Positions 53,201-64,000 of a stretch of 64,000 nucleotides of DNA are shown piece by piece. The stretch is from NCBI GenBank assembly GCA_025917655.1, contig CP084608.1, forward strand, positions 1,550,001-1,614,000, in the 5' to 3' direction. The translations under genes and the position numbers were made by a program. The notes beneath the pieces are model-generated. The model had not been told where the DNA came from and ran no database searches. It saw nothing but the letters and a program-made list of their open reading frames with translations. The first letter of the stretch is position 1. Every line of letters starts with the position of its first letter. Origin of the DNA: Chlorella sorokiniana (Eukaryota; Chlorophyta; Trebouxiophyceae; Chlorellales; Chlorellaceae).

Positions 53201-56000
53201 CGCCTGCAGCTGAGCCGAGCGCCGCCGCCGCCCGCCACCTCCCCCGCCTGCAGTCCCTGGGCGGCGGCACGATGCAGTACCTGCGCATCGACGGCAGCAC
53301 CAGCCTGGAGGACAGGTGCGGGTGCTGGGGGCACTGCCAGGGCTGGGGGCACGCCGATGAGCCCCCTCCCACCCCAGCTGAAGCCGGGCTGCCACGCCGG
53401 CTAGTGGCTCCACATGGCCGGGGCCCGACATGTCTGCCAGGGCGATGCGTCGCGAGAACCCTGGGGCCGCCCCTGCCACTCTCACCTCCCACCCCCACCC
53501 CCTACACACAGTCACACACTCACCGCTCCTCCCCCGCAGGGAGAGCGCCATCCAGCGCTTCAACGCCCCCGACTCCCCGCCTTCATCTTCCTGCTCAGCA
53601 TCCGGGCGGCGGGCGCGGCCTCAACCTGCAGTCCAGCGACACCGTGGTCATCTACGACCCCGACCCCAACCCCAAGAACGAGGAGCAGGCCATCGCGCGG
53701 TGCGTGCGTGCGTGTGTATATGTTGGGGGAGGGCAAGCTGTCAGCAGCAGCAGCAGCGGCGGGGTGCAGAGGCTGCGTTTCCAGCAAGCAAGGGGGAAAC
53801 GGGGGCAGCGCATCCGCGTGCCAGCTGCGGGCCTGCCCAGGGGCTGCGGCTTGTGACGCTCAAGAGCGCTGTGATTAAGCCAGCCCTGTGCATTGCGTGC
53901 ACCGCACCCACCCGCACGCCACACCCCCTGACAAACACACTCACTCCTGCACACCACAACCCACCCACCCACACACATGCACGCATACACACACACGTTT
54001 ACCCGGCCCCCTGCATCCAGCTCCCACCGCATCGGGCAGAGCAAGGAGGTTCGGGTGATCCACCTGGAGGCGGTGGCGGATGCGCGCGCGGCGCCGCCCC
54101 CCCCGCCCTCAGACCCCCCGCGGCGGCGGCGGCGGCGGCGGGTCGGGAGCTGTACGCGGACAGCATAGAGAGCCTGGTGCGCAACGAGATCCAGCGCACC
54201 AAGATAGAGATGGCCAACGAGGTCATCGACGCCGGCAGGTGAGCGAGGCCTGCCGCAAGGAAGGGGGTGCCAGTTCTGGGTGACTGATTTCATGTCAGTG
54301 CCAGCGCTGGGTGGGCCCTTGTCTGTTTGAAGGTGCCGAGAACGGGCAGAGGGGCACCCTGTGCGTTCAAGCGGCAGAGCGTGCAACGTCGCTGTGCATC
54401 CGCGCCACCGCAGCGCCCTGGCTGCTAGCCTTGCGCCGCAACCCATGCTCCCCTTTTCATCCCCCCGCCTCCCTTCCGTCTCCAGGTTTGACCAGCAGAC
54501 GAGCATGGAGGAGCGGCGGCACACGCTGGAGGCGCTGCTGTCGGATGAGGAGCGGCTGAAGCGGGCGCAGAACGTGGTGCCTGCTTGGAGCGAGCTCAAC
54601 CGCTCGTGGGCCCGCACCCCGAGGAGTTCCAGCTGTTTGAGCGGCTGGACAGGGAGCTGCAGGTGGGCCGCGCCCCCCGCCGCCGCTGCCGCTGCTTCTG
54701 AGTGTGTGTGTGTGTGTGTGTGTCTGTGTGTGTTGTTGTGTTTTTTCTTTTTTTGTTTTTTTTTTGGGGGGGCGGCGGGGGGGGTTGTGACAAGGGCAGG
54801 GGCCAGGCTGGGAGCTGCTCTGCCAGCGGGTCCCGGAGCTGCTCAGTGCGGGCTGCTTGCGGCGGGGCTCCAGCTCGTTCCGCGGGGCTCGTGGGTGTTG
54901 CGTGCCTGCGCTGGGCTGCTGCTGCCACGCCCCCACGCGCTGCCTGCCCACCTTCCTGCCTCCCTCCCTCCCTCCCTCCCCTGCAGTGGTTCACGCCCAC
55001 CTCCGCCGCCGAGGTGCCCGGCTGGCTGCGCTGGTCCCCCTCCGACCTTCCCGGCGCGCAGGCGCTCAGCAGCCGCTACGCGCCCGACGTCACCGCTGAG
55101 CTGGCGGCCCTCACCGGCACGGTGCTGCACCACCACCACGCCGCCCCCCACCACGCCCCCGCCCAGACGCGGCACCAGCTGGCGCAGCAGGAGGCGCGCG
55201 GCGGCGGCGGCGGCGGCGCAGCCGCAGCAGCAGCAGCCCGGGTGGGGCCGGCCACCGGTGGCCCCCGCGTGCAGCGGCCCCCGCCGAGCCCGAGCCCACC
55301 ATCACCACCACCCGCAGCAGCCTGGGTGAGCTTTGATTACGACTATAAGGATGGCGCGGCCTTCATTGTGCTTTGCCACTCAGCTGCTGGGCCAGCCCGC
55401 CCTTTGCATGCTGCCGGCGTCTTGTTTGTTTGCTGCCCACGCCGCCCGCCCTGCGCACCCTGCCTTGCTGTGTGCAGGCAAGGAGGAGGAGGAGGGGGAG
55501 GAGGTGGAGTTTGGCATGGATGACGAGGAGGAGGTGCTGGGTGAGCGGGGAGGAGGGGGTGGGCGGGTGGGGGCGAGTGGGTGGGTGGCAGGGGCCGTCG
55601 TGCTCACAGCCAGCTGCTGCCCTGCTGCAGCCAGGCACTTGCTGGCTCACACCCGCCCTCGCACCAAGCATCGGGCACCGGCTACCCCCACACACACACC
55701 TGCCGCACAACTCCCGCCCCCCCCGCAGACCAGAACATCCACCTGGAGGACGACGCGGTGTCGCAGGGCGGCGCCAGCGGCGGCCTGCCGCGCGTGCCCT
55801 CCGCCGCCGCGCCCAGCCCCAGCGGCGGCGCCGGCCTGGGGCCGTGGGAGGCGGGGGCCGGGGCCGCGGGCGGCGAGGGGGGCGAGGAGGGGGAGGAGCC
55901 GCCGCACAAGCGGCACCGCAAGGGGCTGTCGGTACACTTTGCGCAGGACGGTCCTGCCCCGCAGCAGCAGCCGCAGGAGGAAGGGCAGCCGCCCAGCTAA
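47284..56000 (+). CDS. BRM: SWI/SNF chromatin-remodelling ATPase, BRM type
   Basis: Catalytic subunit of a SWI/SNF complex. Exon 1 (47284-47307, MQPAQDGR) joins in phase to 47469. Domains in order: QLQ ([20 protein letters not shown], about 47.52-47.58 kb); a Gln/Ala-rich linker; an HSA region ([20 protein letters not shown], then [20 protein letters not shown], about 48.9-49.3 kb); the helicase N-lobe with [33 protein letters not shown] (about 50.5 kb), [20 protein letters not shown] and [20 protein letters not shown]; the C-lobe with [68 protein letters not shown] and [20 protein letters not shown]; and a SnAC-like segment ([20 protein letters not shown]). DEAQRMKD and [12 protein letters not shown] are signatures of plant BRM. 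The tail is acidic with no bromodomain; the stop is at 55998-56000. One-base shifts occur at about 50391, 53575, 53611 and 54617. Confidence 0.93.
49018..49063. repeat. 20-base perfect tandem duplication
   Basis: Two perfect copies of gcgctggcctgcggtgttgg (49018-49037 and 49038-49057), then the first six bases of a third. It lies in an intron of the BRM gene. Confidence 0.85.
54700..54786. repeat. GT microsatellite followed by T and G homopolymer tracts
   Basis: Within a BRM intron a (TG)n run (about 54702-54738) is followed by T-rich sequence and then by G runs. This is low-complexity sequence prone to slippage and a possible G-quadruplex former. Confidence 0.75.
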
Positions 56001-56191
56001 CGGGCCTTGGTCTTGTGCCGGACGCTTTTGAGCCCCTGAACTGTCCGGTTTGTTGCCTTGTTTGGGCTGCCTGTGAACCGCGATGAGCTCAAAGGGCGCG
56101 TGGCCAGCTTACAACGTGAGCAGCAGGGGAGAGAGAGCAGCAGGGCAGGCGAGAGCAGGGGCCCAGGCAGCAGCGGCATGAGTGCGGGGGG
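56001..56191. other. Convergent gap between BRM and KIN-4
   Basis: 191 bases between two convergent stop codons, so the two 3' untranslated regions must abut or overlap. No other feature is seen. Confidence 0.4.
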
Positions 56192-59100
56192 TCAATTGTG
56201 GGTGCGAGGCGCCTCACAGCGGCTTCCACGCCTGCTTGTGCGGGCTGGGGTGGTGGGCCGGGTGCGTGTGCGGGCGGCTGCCGCCGCCGCCGCTCCGCGG
56301 CCGAGCGGCGCCCGCACGCCCTGCGCCGCCCCGCGGGGAGGTGGTGGCCCCCGAGGCGCCGCCAGAGCGGTTTCGGGGGCTGCCCCGATGCGGAAGTCTC
56401 CGGCGCGCGGCGACCCCGTGCGGCTGCCGCCCTCGCCGCCGCCGCCGCCCGAGTGGCCGTTGCTGCTGCGCAGGGGGTGGGAGGCCGCTGCGGCGGCGGC
56501 CAGCTTGTCAGCGGGCAGGGCGGCCTGCAGCTCATACGTGGCCTCGCCCTGCTTGCTGGCGCCACCCTTGCCCGGAGCCAGGCCGGCAACCACGCGCGGG
56601 GTGGCGGGGGCGGCCGCCGCTGGTGGACGCGCCGCCGGCGCTGCCCGGCCGCGCCGCCGCCGCCAGCTCCGCATCGATGCGCTTCACCGCCTGGGCGGCC
56701 TGCTGCCGCAGCGCCCCCCGCACGCTGTTCGTACGCCAGCAGCGCGGGGCTGGCGGGCGGGGCGGGGCCCGGGCGTCGCCGGCTGGGAGGGCAATGGCCA
56801 GCGGCGGCACGGCTGCCGCCCCCGCTTCTCGGGCGGGCTGCGGCTGCTGGACCGGCGCCAGCCCGCCGCGGCGTTCAGCGCCCGCCGCCACGGCGACTCC
56901 GACCCCGCGCGTGCGGGCGACGGCTGCTGGCTGCCGCCGCGTGAGGCCGCGGAGGCGGGGAGCGGGGGGGGGGACGTGGGCTTGAGGCCCAGCTGCAGCT
57001 CGTGCAGCTGGCGCTGCAGGTCGCCCAGCTGCAGGTCGCGACGTTTAACCGCCTCCCGCTCGCGCAGCCCGCGCCGGCTGGCTCTGCTTCGGCAGCTGCG
57101 GCGGCAGAGGCGCTGGGGGAAGGCGCCAGCAGGGCGGGCGTGTCGCAGGCGTGGGCCGCCGCTGCAGGCGCCTGCGGCGTCTGCCCCCCAGCGCCCAGGG
57201 GGTCACGCCGCCGTCGCCGCGCGCCACCTCGCCGGCATCGCTCGGCGCACGGCCGCGGCTGCTGGCCAGCGGGCTGCCAAAGGGGCGGGTGCCGGGGGCG
57301 GTGGGGGCGCAGAGGCGGAGGTTGGCTGGTGGGGCGCCGGCGCCGTGCTGTGCGCCAGGGTGGCGGCGCAGCGCGCCAGCGAGGACGCCGTGTGCTCGAG
57401 TATGCGGGGAGCGCGGCGGCAGGGCGGGCAGAGGGGGCACCTCGCCACGCGCGCTCTTTGGCTGCTGCTGCTGCTGCTGCTGCTGCTGTGATGCAGAGCG
57501 GGAGCCCTCTTCACCCCGCGCGCTCCTCAGCGGCTGCTGCAGCTGCTGCGCCTGCTGCGGGGCGGCTGGGCCAGGGCCCTCGGTAGCCGGCACCTCGGGC
57601 TTCAGGCCAAGCATGGCCCTGCAAACAGCCGGGGCCGTTGAAGCGGGGCAGCGTTGAGGCGGGGCACCTTGTTTGTACGCGAGGAAAGCAGCGCAGGCCC
57701 AAGCAGGCCGGGGGCGGTCACCGGCACAGGCCGGCCCGCCGCCGCCGCCTGTCACCGCCACCCTGCTTCAGCGCTCGGCTAACGCAGCACACGCTGCCTG
57801 TCCCTCCCTCCTCTTGCTTGCGCCAGTGCAGCTGCGAATGCCACAGGACACCCCTGACCACTACCCCCCTCCCCATGTACCCCCCCCCCCCCCAAGCACC
57901 CTCCGCCTGCAGAGCACCCCACCTGTAGTCCCTGACCAGGTCCTCCCGCTTCTTGCTGCCCAGGCGCCAGCGCTGGCCGTGCACCACCCGCCCCCGCAGA
58001 ACCTCCTTCATCAGGGCGACAGTGGGCCGCGGCACCGCCTCCCGCCCCTGCAGCGCCAGCTGCTCGTTCAGGTGCGTCAGCACGGGCTGCTCCTCGGGCA
58101 GCAGCGGGCGCTGGCGGCGGCCGCAGGGGGAGGAGCGGCGGCGCCGCCGCCGCTGCCCGGGAGCGCCCTCGCCCGAGGCGCTGCCGCCGGTGTTGCGGCG
58201 GTGCTTGGGGCCGCGGGCGGGCGTGGCCAGGCTGGGGTCCCAGAGCGCGTGCCGCTCCTCATCCTCGCTCTGCTCCTCCTCCTCCTCCTCCTCAGCATCC
58301 TCCTCCTCCTCCTCGTCCGAGGAACCCTCCTCATCGCTCGTCTCCTCTCCGCCGCTGCCCTGCACGCAGCAAAGGGCGGCAGCAGCAGGGAAAGGCTCAG
58401 CACAGCAGCAAACGAGCTCAGCCACATCAGCCCCACGCGCAGCTGCTGATGCAGGGCTGCAGGGGGCGGCGGCAGCAGCAGCCGCACCTCGGCGGCGCCC
58501 CGACGCCTCCGCCGCCAGCGCGTTGAGCTGGTGCAGGATCTGGTGGGCCTCCAGCAGGCCGCCGCCCTGCGGGGAGGCACAGCGGCGGGGGAGAGCAGCA
58601 GGCGCTGGGTCAGTCAGGGCGCAGGCAGGGAGGGAAGCTGGCACGGGCAGGCCGCCACGCGCGGCAACGCGCATGCCGGCTCGCGGCGCCCGCACGCCCA
58701 CCTCTGCGGGGCCGCCGTCGTCGGTGCCGCCTCGCCGCTCGCCGACGTCGCGCTCCGCGGCCTGCTGCGCAGCGGTGAGCAGGGCGTGGGCCTCGGCCGC
58801 GCGTTCCGCCGCCTCGCACTTTTCCTGCTCCGCGATGTCAAGGCGGAGCCGCAGCAGCTCCATCTCGTCGCCCAGCTCCGTCAGCTGCGCCGCCGCCTCG
58901 GCCGCCGACGCGCGGTGCTGGCTGGCAGCGCGGAACACGGTTTTGAGCAGCGCGCGCCTGCACCACCGTGCGCACGCCGTTCCAGCGCCGCGCGTCGCCT
59001 GCATGGGGTGCAGAGCGCACGGGGGCGGTCACAGCGATTGCCACGGCTTGCGCTGGATGCAGTGATGCTGGGTGGGTGGGTGGGTGTGCAGAGAAGAGCA

Positions 59101-62100
59101 GGGAGGCAGGGGGCAGGCGCACGCAGGTGCCGGCCCAGCAGCGCCCCTGCCCCTCACCCGGAACGCCGCCCGAGCCTCCTCCGCTGCCCGCGCCTGCATC
59201 AGCGCCGCCTGCGCCGCCTCAAACTGCCGGCTGTGCGCCTCGCTCTGCTGCTGCAGCGCCGCCCTGCGGGCCAGCAGCTTGCCCTCGCTGGCGGCGCTGG
59301 GGCTGCGGGATCGGGGGTGGGGGCGGCATGTGAAAAGGGCTGGTTGAGCGATGCATGGCGGGTGGCAGCCTTGCGCAAGGCAGCGCCCTTGCAGCCCTCC
59401 GCTGTGGGCAGCATTTGAACCCCCCGGTTCCGCACCTGGCAGCCACCTGTCCCGGCCACCAATCCGGGTTCTTCAGAGCCGCCAGCGCCTTCTCCACCTC
59501 CCGCAGCCTGCGCTGCACCTCGCTGCGCTGCGCCCGCTCGCCTTCCATCACCCGCTGCGGACGCACGGAAGCAGCGGCAGGCGTGGAGGGTGAGTGTCGG
59601 CCGCGCTTCTGTCGCGCCTGCTGCCACTGGGTGGCACCCCCAGCCAGCCGCCCGCATGGCTGTGCTCGGCAAACAGCCTCAGGCTTGTTAAGCGCGCAAA
59701 CTCCACTTGCAACCCTCCTTGCCTGCAGCTCAAACGAGGAGCAGTGGGCATCCAGCTCCGCTTCCACCCACTCCCGCCGCGACTTCTCGTCACGCAGCAG
59801 CGGCGCCATCGCATTGGGCTGGCACTCCGACTCCGCTGCAGCCGACAGCGCGGCGACCGAGGTGGCCGAGCGCTCGGGCCGCTCGCCGCCGCCGCCAGGC
59901 AGCGGGGGCCGCCCGCTCGGCGGGCGGGCGCCGCTGGCGGGGGGCTGTGAAGGGGCGGTCGGCGGCGGAGGCGGGGGGCTGCTGAGCTGGCGGGGCGGGA
60001 GGACGCCGCCGCCTTCTGCCGCTCCTCCAACTTCTTCAGCCGGCGCCTGGCCGCCTCCGCCTCCTCTGCAGCCATGAAAGCAGCATGCTGAGGCAGAGGG
60101 AGCTGCAACATGGCGGGGGATCCCTCCGACAGGGCAGCACAGCAGCCGTGCACCGCAGCTGGAGGCTCGCCGCGCAGCACCGCGGCCCACCCGTCTTGCG
60201 GCGCAGCACCGCCTGCTGCTTGATGTGCAGGGCCTCCAGCTTCTGCATCTGCGCGGCGTTCAGCCGCCCCTGCTTCTTCAGCTGCAGCAGCTCGGTGTCG
60301 CGCTGGCGCCGGAAGTCGGCAAAGTCGCGGGAGCCCCGGTCCATCTGGCGCTGCAGGGCCACCTGCGGCGTGATGGTGTGGGGGCGCATGGCCGGCACAT
60401 CAGGAGGCACGGTGCGGTGTGCGTGGGGTGTGGGGACATGCTTCCTTGCTGGGCGTGGCCGCGCGAAGGGCGCAAGGCAGCGGTGCGGGGCTGCTGCCCA
60501 AGGAGGCCAATTGGGCCGGGCAGGCGCCCACCTTTTGCTGCTTGATGGCCTGGATGTCCCGCTCCAGCTTCTGACACGCAGCCTCCGCACGCTGCTTCAT
60601 TCGCTCCAGCTCCTGCATGCGCCGCTCCTGCGCTCACAAACATGCCATGGGGGAGGCGGGTAAATGGTACATCAACTGCCTGCTGTGTGTGCACCAGGCG
60701 GCCAGGCTGGACTGAACGGCACATAGCTGGCAAGCACTCAAGGCACCCCCACACCAGCGGCAGGGCGAGCCTGTGGCAGAATGGCCAGCCGCCGACGGGG
60801 CATTGTGGGGTGTGGGTTGGTGGTGAGGGCCAGCCTGTCGAGGTTCGCCGCAGCGGCGGCCAGCGCACGCCCGCGCTGCCTGCACCGGCCGCCGACCGCC
60901 AACCACCATGGGGGCCCCACCTTGGACTTCACGGCCTTGACCTTGGCGTCCAGCTCGCTGATGCGCGCCTCGTAGCGGGCACGCAACGCGTGACGCTCGT
61001 CCTCTGCAGGCAACACCAGGTTGGGAGAGCGGCGAATGAGGGTGGGGATGAAGGGAGAACGCCTCACACCGGCTTGCTCCCTCCCCTGCACCTGATTGTC
61101 ACCTCGCTGCAACCTGCCAGCAGCTGATTGCCCCCTGCTACACAAATACACACACGCACAGCCGGCAGAGCCTCCCGCCCGCCGCAACCCCCCACCCGAC
61201 GCGTGCTGCAGCGCCTCCAGCTTGCGCAGCAGCTCCAGCCGCTCGTGCTGCAGCTCGCGGTGCTCCCGCTCCAGCTCAGCCAGGCGGTCGCGGTACTGCC
61301 CCCGCAGCGCGGCGTGCGCCCGCACCGACTCGGCGGCGCTCACGGTCGCGTCCAGCTGGCGCTGCAGGCGGGCCATCTCCCCCTGCATGCGAGTGTGCTC
61401 CATGCTGCGGACGGGGGCGGGTGGAGGGTAGGTTGGGGGTGGCCTGGGGGCTGGTAATTGGGGGTTTTGGTAGTTGAGGGGGTGAGGAGCGCGCGTTGAG
61501 ACCCGGGCAATGGTGGAAAGGGCCGAAAAGAGGTGAGGTGAGATGCATGGATGGAGGCAAGCAGCCGGCAGGGCTGGCGGAGCGGCGGGGGAGGCGGCGG
61601 AGACGGGCTTGAACGGGTGAGGGGGTGGTGGGCGGGCTTGAGCGGCGGCAGCCCAGAGTGGGGTAGGAGCAACGCGCGGCTGCACGCCATGCGCACAGGC
61701 GCAGGACCCGCGGCGCCGACAGCGGCGCCAGCCGGGCGGCGCAACTCACACGTGCGCCTGCTCTCGCGCCGCAAACTCCTCGTCGTTCAGCTCCAGCTCG
61801 CCCATCTCGTCCACCTCGTCCTCCTCGAAGCGAGCAGACGGGAAGCGGAAGGAGGGGCTGCACTCGCCGGACGGCGCCGCCATCGACAGCCGCCGGCTGC
61901 TCACCACAAACGCGCCCGACAGCCTGCGGGGTGCGGAAGGCGGGCAGGCGGTCAGCGGCGGTGGTGCAAGGCGGCCCACCAGCAGTTGAGTCGCACCATG
62001 CGCTGCCGGCTCCTGCACGCCAGCCCAACAGCGCCAGCAGCCAGCGACTCACTTTGAGACCTGCTTCAGGCGCTTCACCTCCCGCTGCAGCTCCGAAATG

Positions 62101-64000
62101 CGCTGCAGCTGGCCTTGGATGACGTCGCCGCCGCCCGCCCCCTCCCCGCCGCCCAGCACCGCCGCCTGCGCCACCGCCTCGGCGGCGGCGGGTCCAGCGC
62201 CTCCATGCGCTGGCGCAGTCGGTCGCGCTGCGCCTGCGCCACAATCATCTGTTCGGTGGCATCCCGAAGCTCCTCCTGCGCGGTGGCCTGCAGGGGGACG
62301 GCGCAGGGCGGAGGCACGCCAGGCCTGCTGACGCAGCGCCGACGCAGGCTCCCACCCCCTCCACACCCAAGCCGCGGCACGCAGCCAGCACAGCCGACCC
62401 GCGCTGCAGGCAGCAAGCGCAGGCTGACACGGAAGCGAGTCCTGCACACTTTAGCAAGCCACACGCACAGCAGCCGCCGCGGGCGCTCACCGCCTCCACA
62501 TGCAGCCGCTTGTTGTCCGCCGCCAGCTGGCGGTTGCGCTCCTCCAGCTCCTCCACGGCGGCGCGCAGCGCCTCGTCCGCACCGCCGCCATAGTCCAGCG
62601 CCACGCCGTCGGCCAGGCCCAGCCGCGCCCTGCACGCAGCGGCGGCAGAAGCGGCAGGCAGAGGTTGCCAACAGGCAAGTCGTTCGTGCAACGCTGCCCC
62701 TGGCGGACTGCGCCTTGCTTGCTTGCTCACTGCCTTGACCCGTGCTCTTCTGCCATCGCCCCCGTCCCCCAACAGGCACCCACTTGAGGCTCTGGTTCTC
62801 GGCCCGCGCGGCGCCAGCTGCTGCCGCAGGTGCGCCAGCTGGGCGGCCACCGGGTCGCGGTTGACCACGGGCTTGTTGCGGATGTTGCGCGCGCGGTTGG
62901 CGTAGCGCAGCGTGTTGACCGTCTCGTCCAGGTTCACGTCCGCCGGAGACACGCAGGCCAGCATGACGGTGCGGGAGTTGCCGCCCAGAGAGTCCTGTTG
63001 GGGGGGAGGGGGAGGCGGCAAGGGACTGACTGGAAAGCGGGGGACCATCCAGCAGGGAGGGGAAGAGGCACCCAGGCGCAAAGTTGGCCAGCAGGACGCT
63101 GCGCCCTCGCTGCAGCGCCTGGGTGCGCGGGAGGCCGTGCAGCGCTGCCCCTGCGCAACCCCCCACACACACATGATTGCTAGCCGCCGCCACGCTGCCA
63201 TGCGCGCCCCCACCGCCGCCCCTCCCCTCGCCTCGCCTGCAGCATGCGCGTCAGCTTGGAGTCGCGATACGGCACGTGCGCCTTGCCCTCGCTCAGCGCG
63301 TTGATCACGTTGCCCAGCGCCAGCAGGCCTCGGTTGATAGTGATGCCCTCGGCGAGGCGCGCACCCACAGCGCGCGTGCGCTTGGCGCGCTCGCTGCCTG
63401 CGGCAGAGGCAACGGGCTCGGGTCGCTGATTGGTGCGGGGAGCAGCCCCCGCAGGCCCGCCCGGTTTTGCTGTGAAAACCCCGGCGCTGGTCCCAAGCAG
63501 CGGGCCACGGCATGCCCAGCGTCGGCGCTGCTGAGGGGTGCTGCCTGTTGCAGCGAATGCCAGCCCCAGCCCAAGCACACCACTCCACCCTCCATCCCAC
63601 CCATTCCGCGCCCAGCACCCCCAACCCACCCACCCGCCAAGTCCACCAGGTGCATCTTGGCGCAGAGGTAGCTGTCGTCGGCGGCCTCCTCGCCCGCCTC
63701 CTCCTCCTCCTCCCCCTCCTCCTCGCCGCCGCTGTCGCCCCCGCGCGCGCCGCCGGAGCGAGCCGAGGGCGGGCCCACCAGGCGCCGCTGCTCCAGCGTG
63801 ATGGTGAAGATGGCGTGGGAGCGGCTCGACTGCTTGTTCATGCCAGTGGCGGCTGCACCCCAGGAAGCACGGCGCGGCGAGCAGAGAAGCAGCGTGTGAG
63901 CTGCGCTGCAGCCTGGACACTGCTTGCTGCACGCAGCCTGGCATTGCGAAGCAGCCCCCGCCGCCAGATACACATGCAACCACGCTGGCAGCATGTCAAC
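56192..64000 (-). CDS. KIN-4-class kinesin (KIF4/FRA1-like), 5' end outside window
   Basis: Plus-end-directed motor of the kinesin-4 family. The gene enters from the right edge, so the P-loop half of the motor is missing. Visible motor parts: switch I ([20 protein letters not shown], about 63.78-63.84 kb), switch II (MHLVDLAG joined to GSERAKRT), [40 protein letters not shown] and the neck [19 protein letters not shown] (about 62.9 kb). The stalk is coiled coil with KIN-4 hallmarks: [20 protein letters not shown] (about 61.8 kb), [40 protein letters not shown] then [19 protein letters not shown], and [19 protein letters not shown]. Next are an acidic run (about 58.25-58.33 kb) and a basic block [20 protein letters not shown] (about 58.0 kb). 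A Gln/Ala/Pro-rich tail with [20 protein letters not shown] ends at 56192. Several frame changes occur in the tail. Confidence 0.88.

Noticed and set aside
53571-53660. Programmed ribosomal frameshifting in BRM
   Set aside because: Several shifts in one gene and the same pattern in unrelated genes at C/G runs fit sequencing deletions, not recoding signals.

Overview
The window looks like nuclear DNA of a green alga, probably a Chlorella-like trebouxiophyte. It is very GC-rich. Genes are broken by many short GT-AG introns (tens to a few hundred bases), some with G-rich 5' ends and C/T-rich 3' ends. Products are plant-type: an algal [FeFe]-hydrogenase, a plant-style ATG1 with C-terminal tMIT region, a BRM-type SWI/SNF ATPase, a KIN-4 kinesin, a DUF1824 plastid protein and a plastid PotD-like protein. 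I see no rRNA, tRNA, CRISPR array, insertion sequence or organelle-type gene.

Layout. 0.4-4.1 kb (-) ATG1 autophagy kinase, divergent from 4.6-7.7 kb (+) hydrogenase HYDA. 8.1-8.8 kb (+) a small orphan gene. 9.0-12.2 kb (-) a large unrecognised protein. 12.8-13.7 kb (+) a Pro/Ser-rich orphan. 14.4-16.0 kb (-) a Faf1/C1orf131-like ribosome-biogenesis protein. 16.3-17.3 kb (+) DUF1824 plastid protein. 17.6-18.5 kb (+) an H1-tail-like basic protein. 19.3-21.9 kb (+) a PotD-like polyamine-binding protein. 22.2-23.1 kb (-) a DUF4258 protein. 24.5-27.8 kb (+) a Na+/H+ exchanger. 28.2-30.5 kb (+) a coiled-coil/RGG protein. 30.8-32.0 kb (-) an OCP3-like homeodomain protein. 32.3-35.9 kb (-) a CUE/F-box/LRR protein. 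36.1-38.3 kb (+) a secreted Cys-containing orphan. 38.5-42.6 kb (-) a coiled-coil protein, divergent from 42.8-43.9 kb (+) a compact site-2 protease. 44.3-46.8 kb (-) an MBD4-like DNA glycosylase, divergent from 47.3-56.0 kb (+) BRM. 56.2 kb to the right edge (-) KIN-4 kinesin, with its 5' end outside the window.

The genes form no operon-like pathway. The groupings worth noting are a possible bidirectional promoter linking anoxic hydrogen metabolism and autophagy (HYDA/ATG1), and a divergent chromatin/DNA-repair pair (MBD4-like/BRM).

Quality caveat: many exons change reading frame by one base at short C or G runs inside highly conserved motifs, for example two shifts within about 20 bases in the ATG1 activation loop. 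I read these as base-calling deletions rather than pseudogenes. A naive gene caller will split or truncate most genes here. Coordinates below are gene spans (start to stop codon, introns included); exon edges are given where I could work them out.
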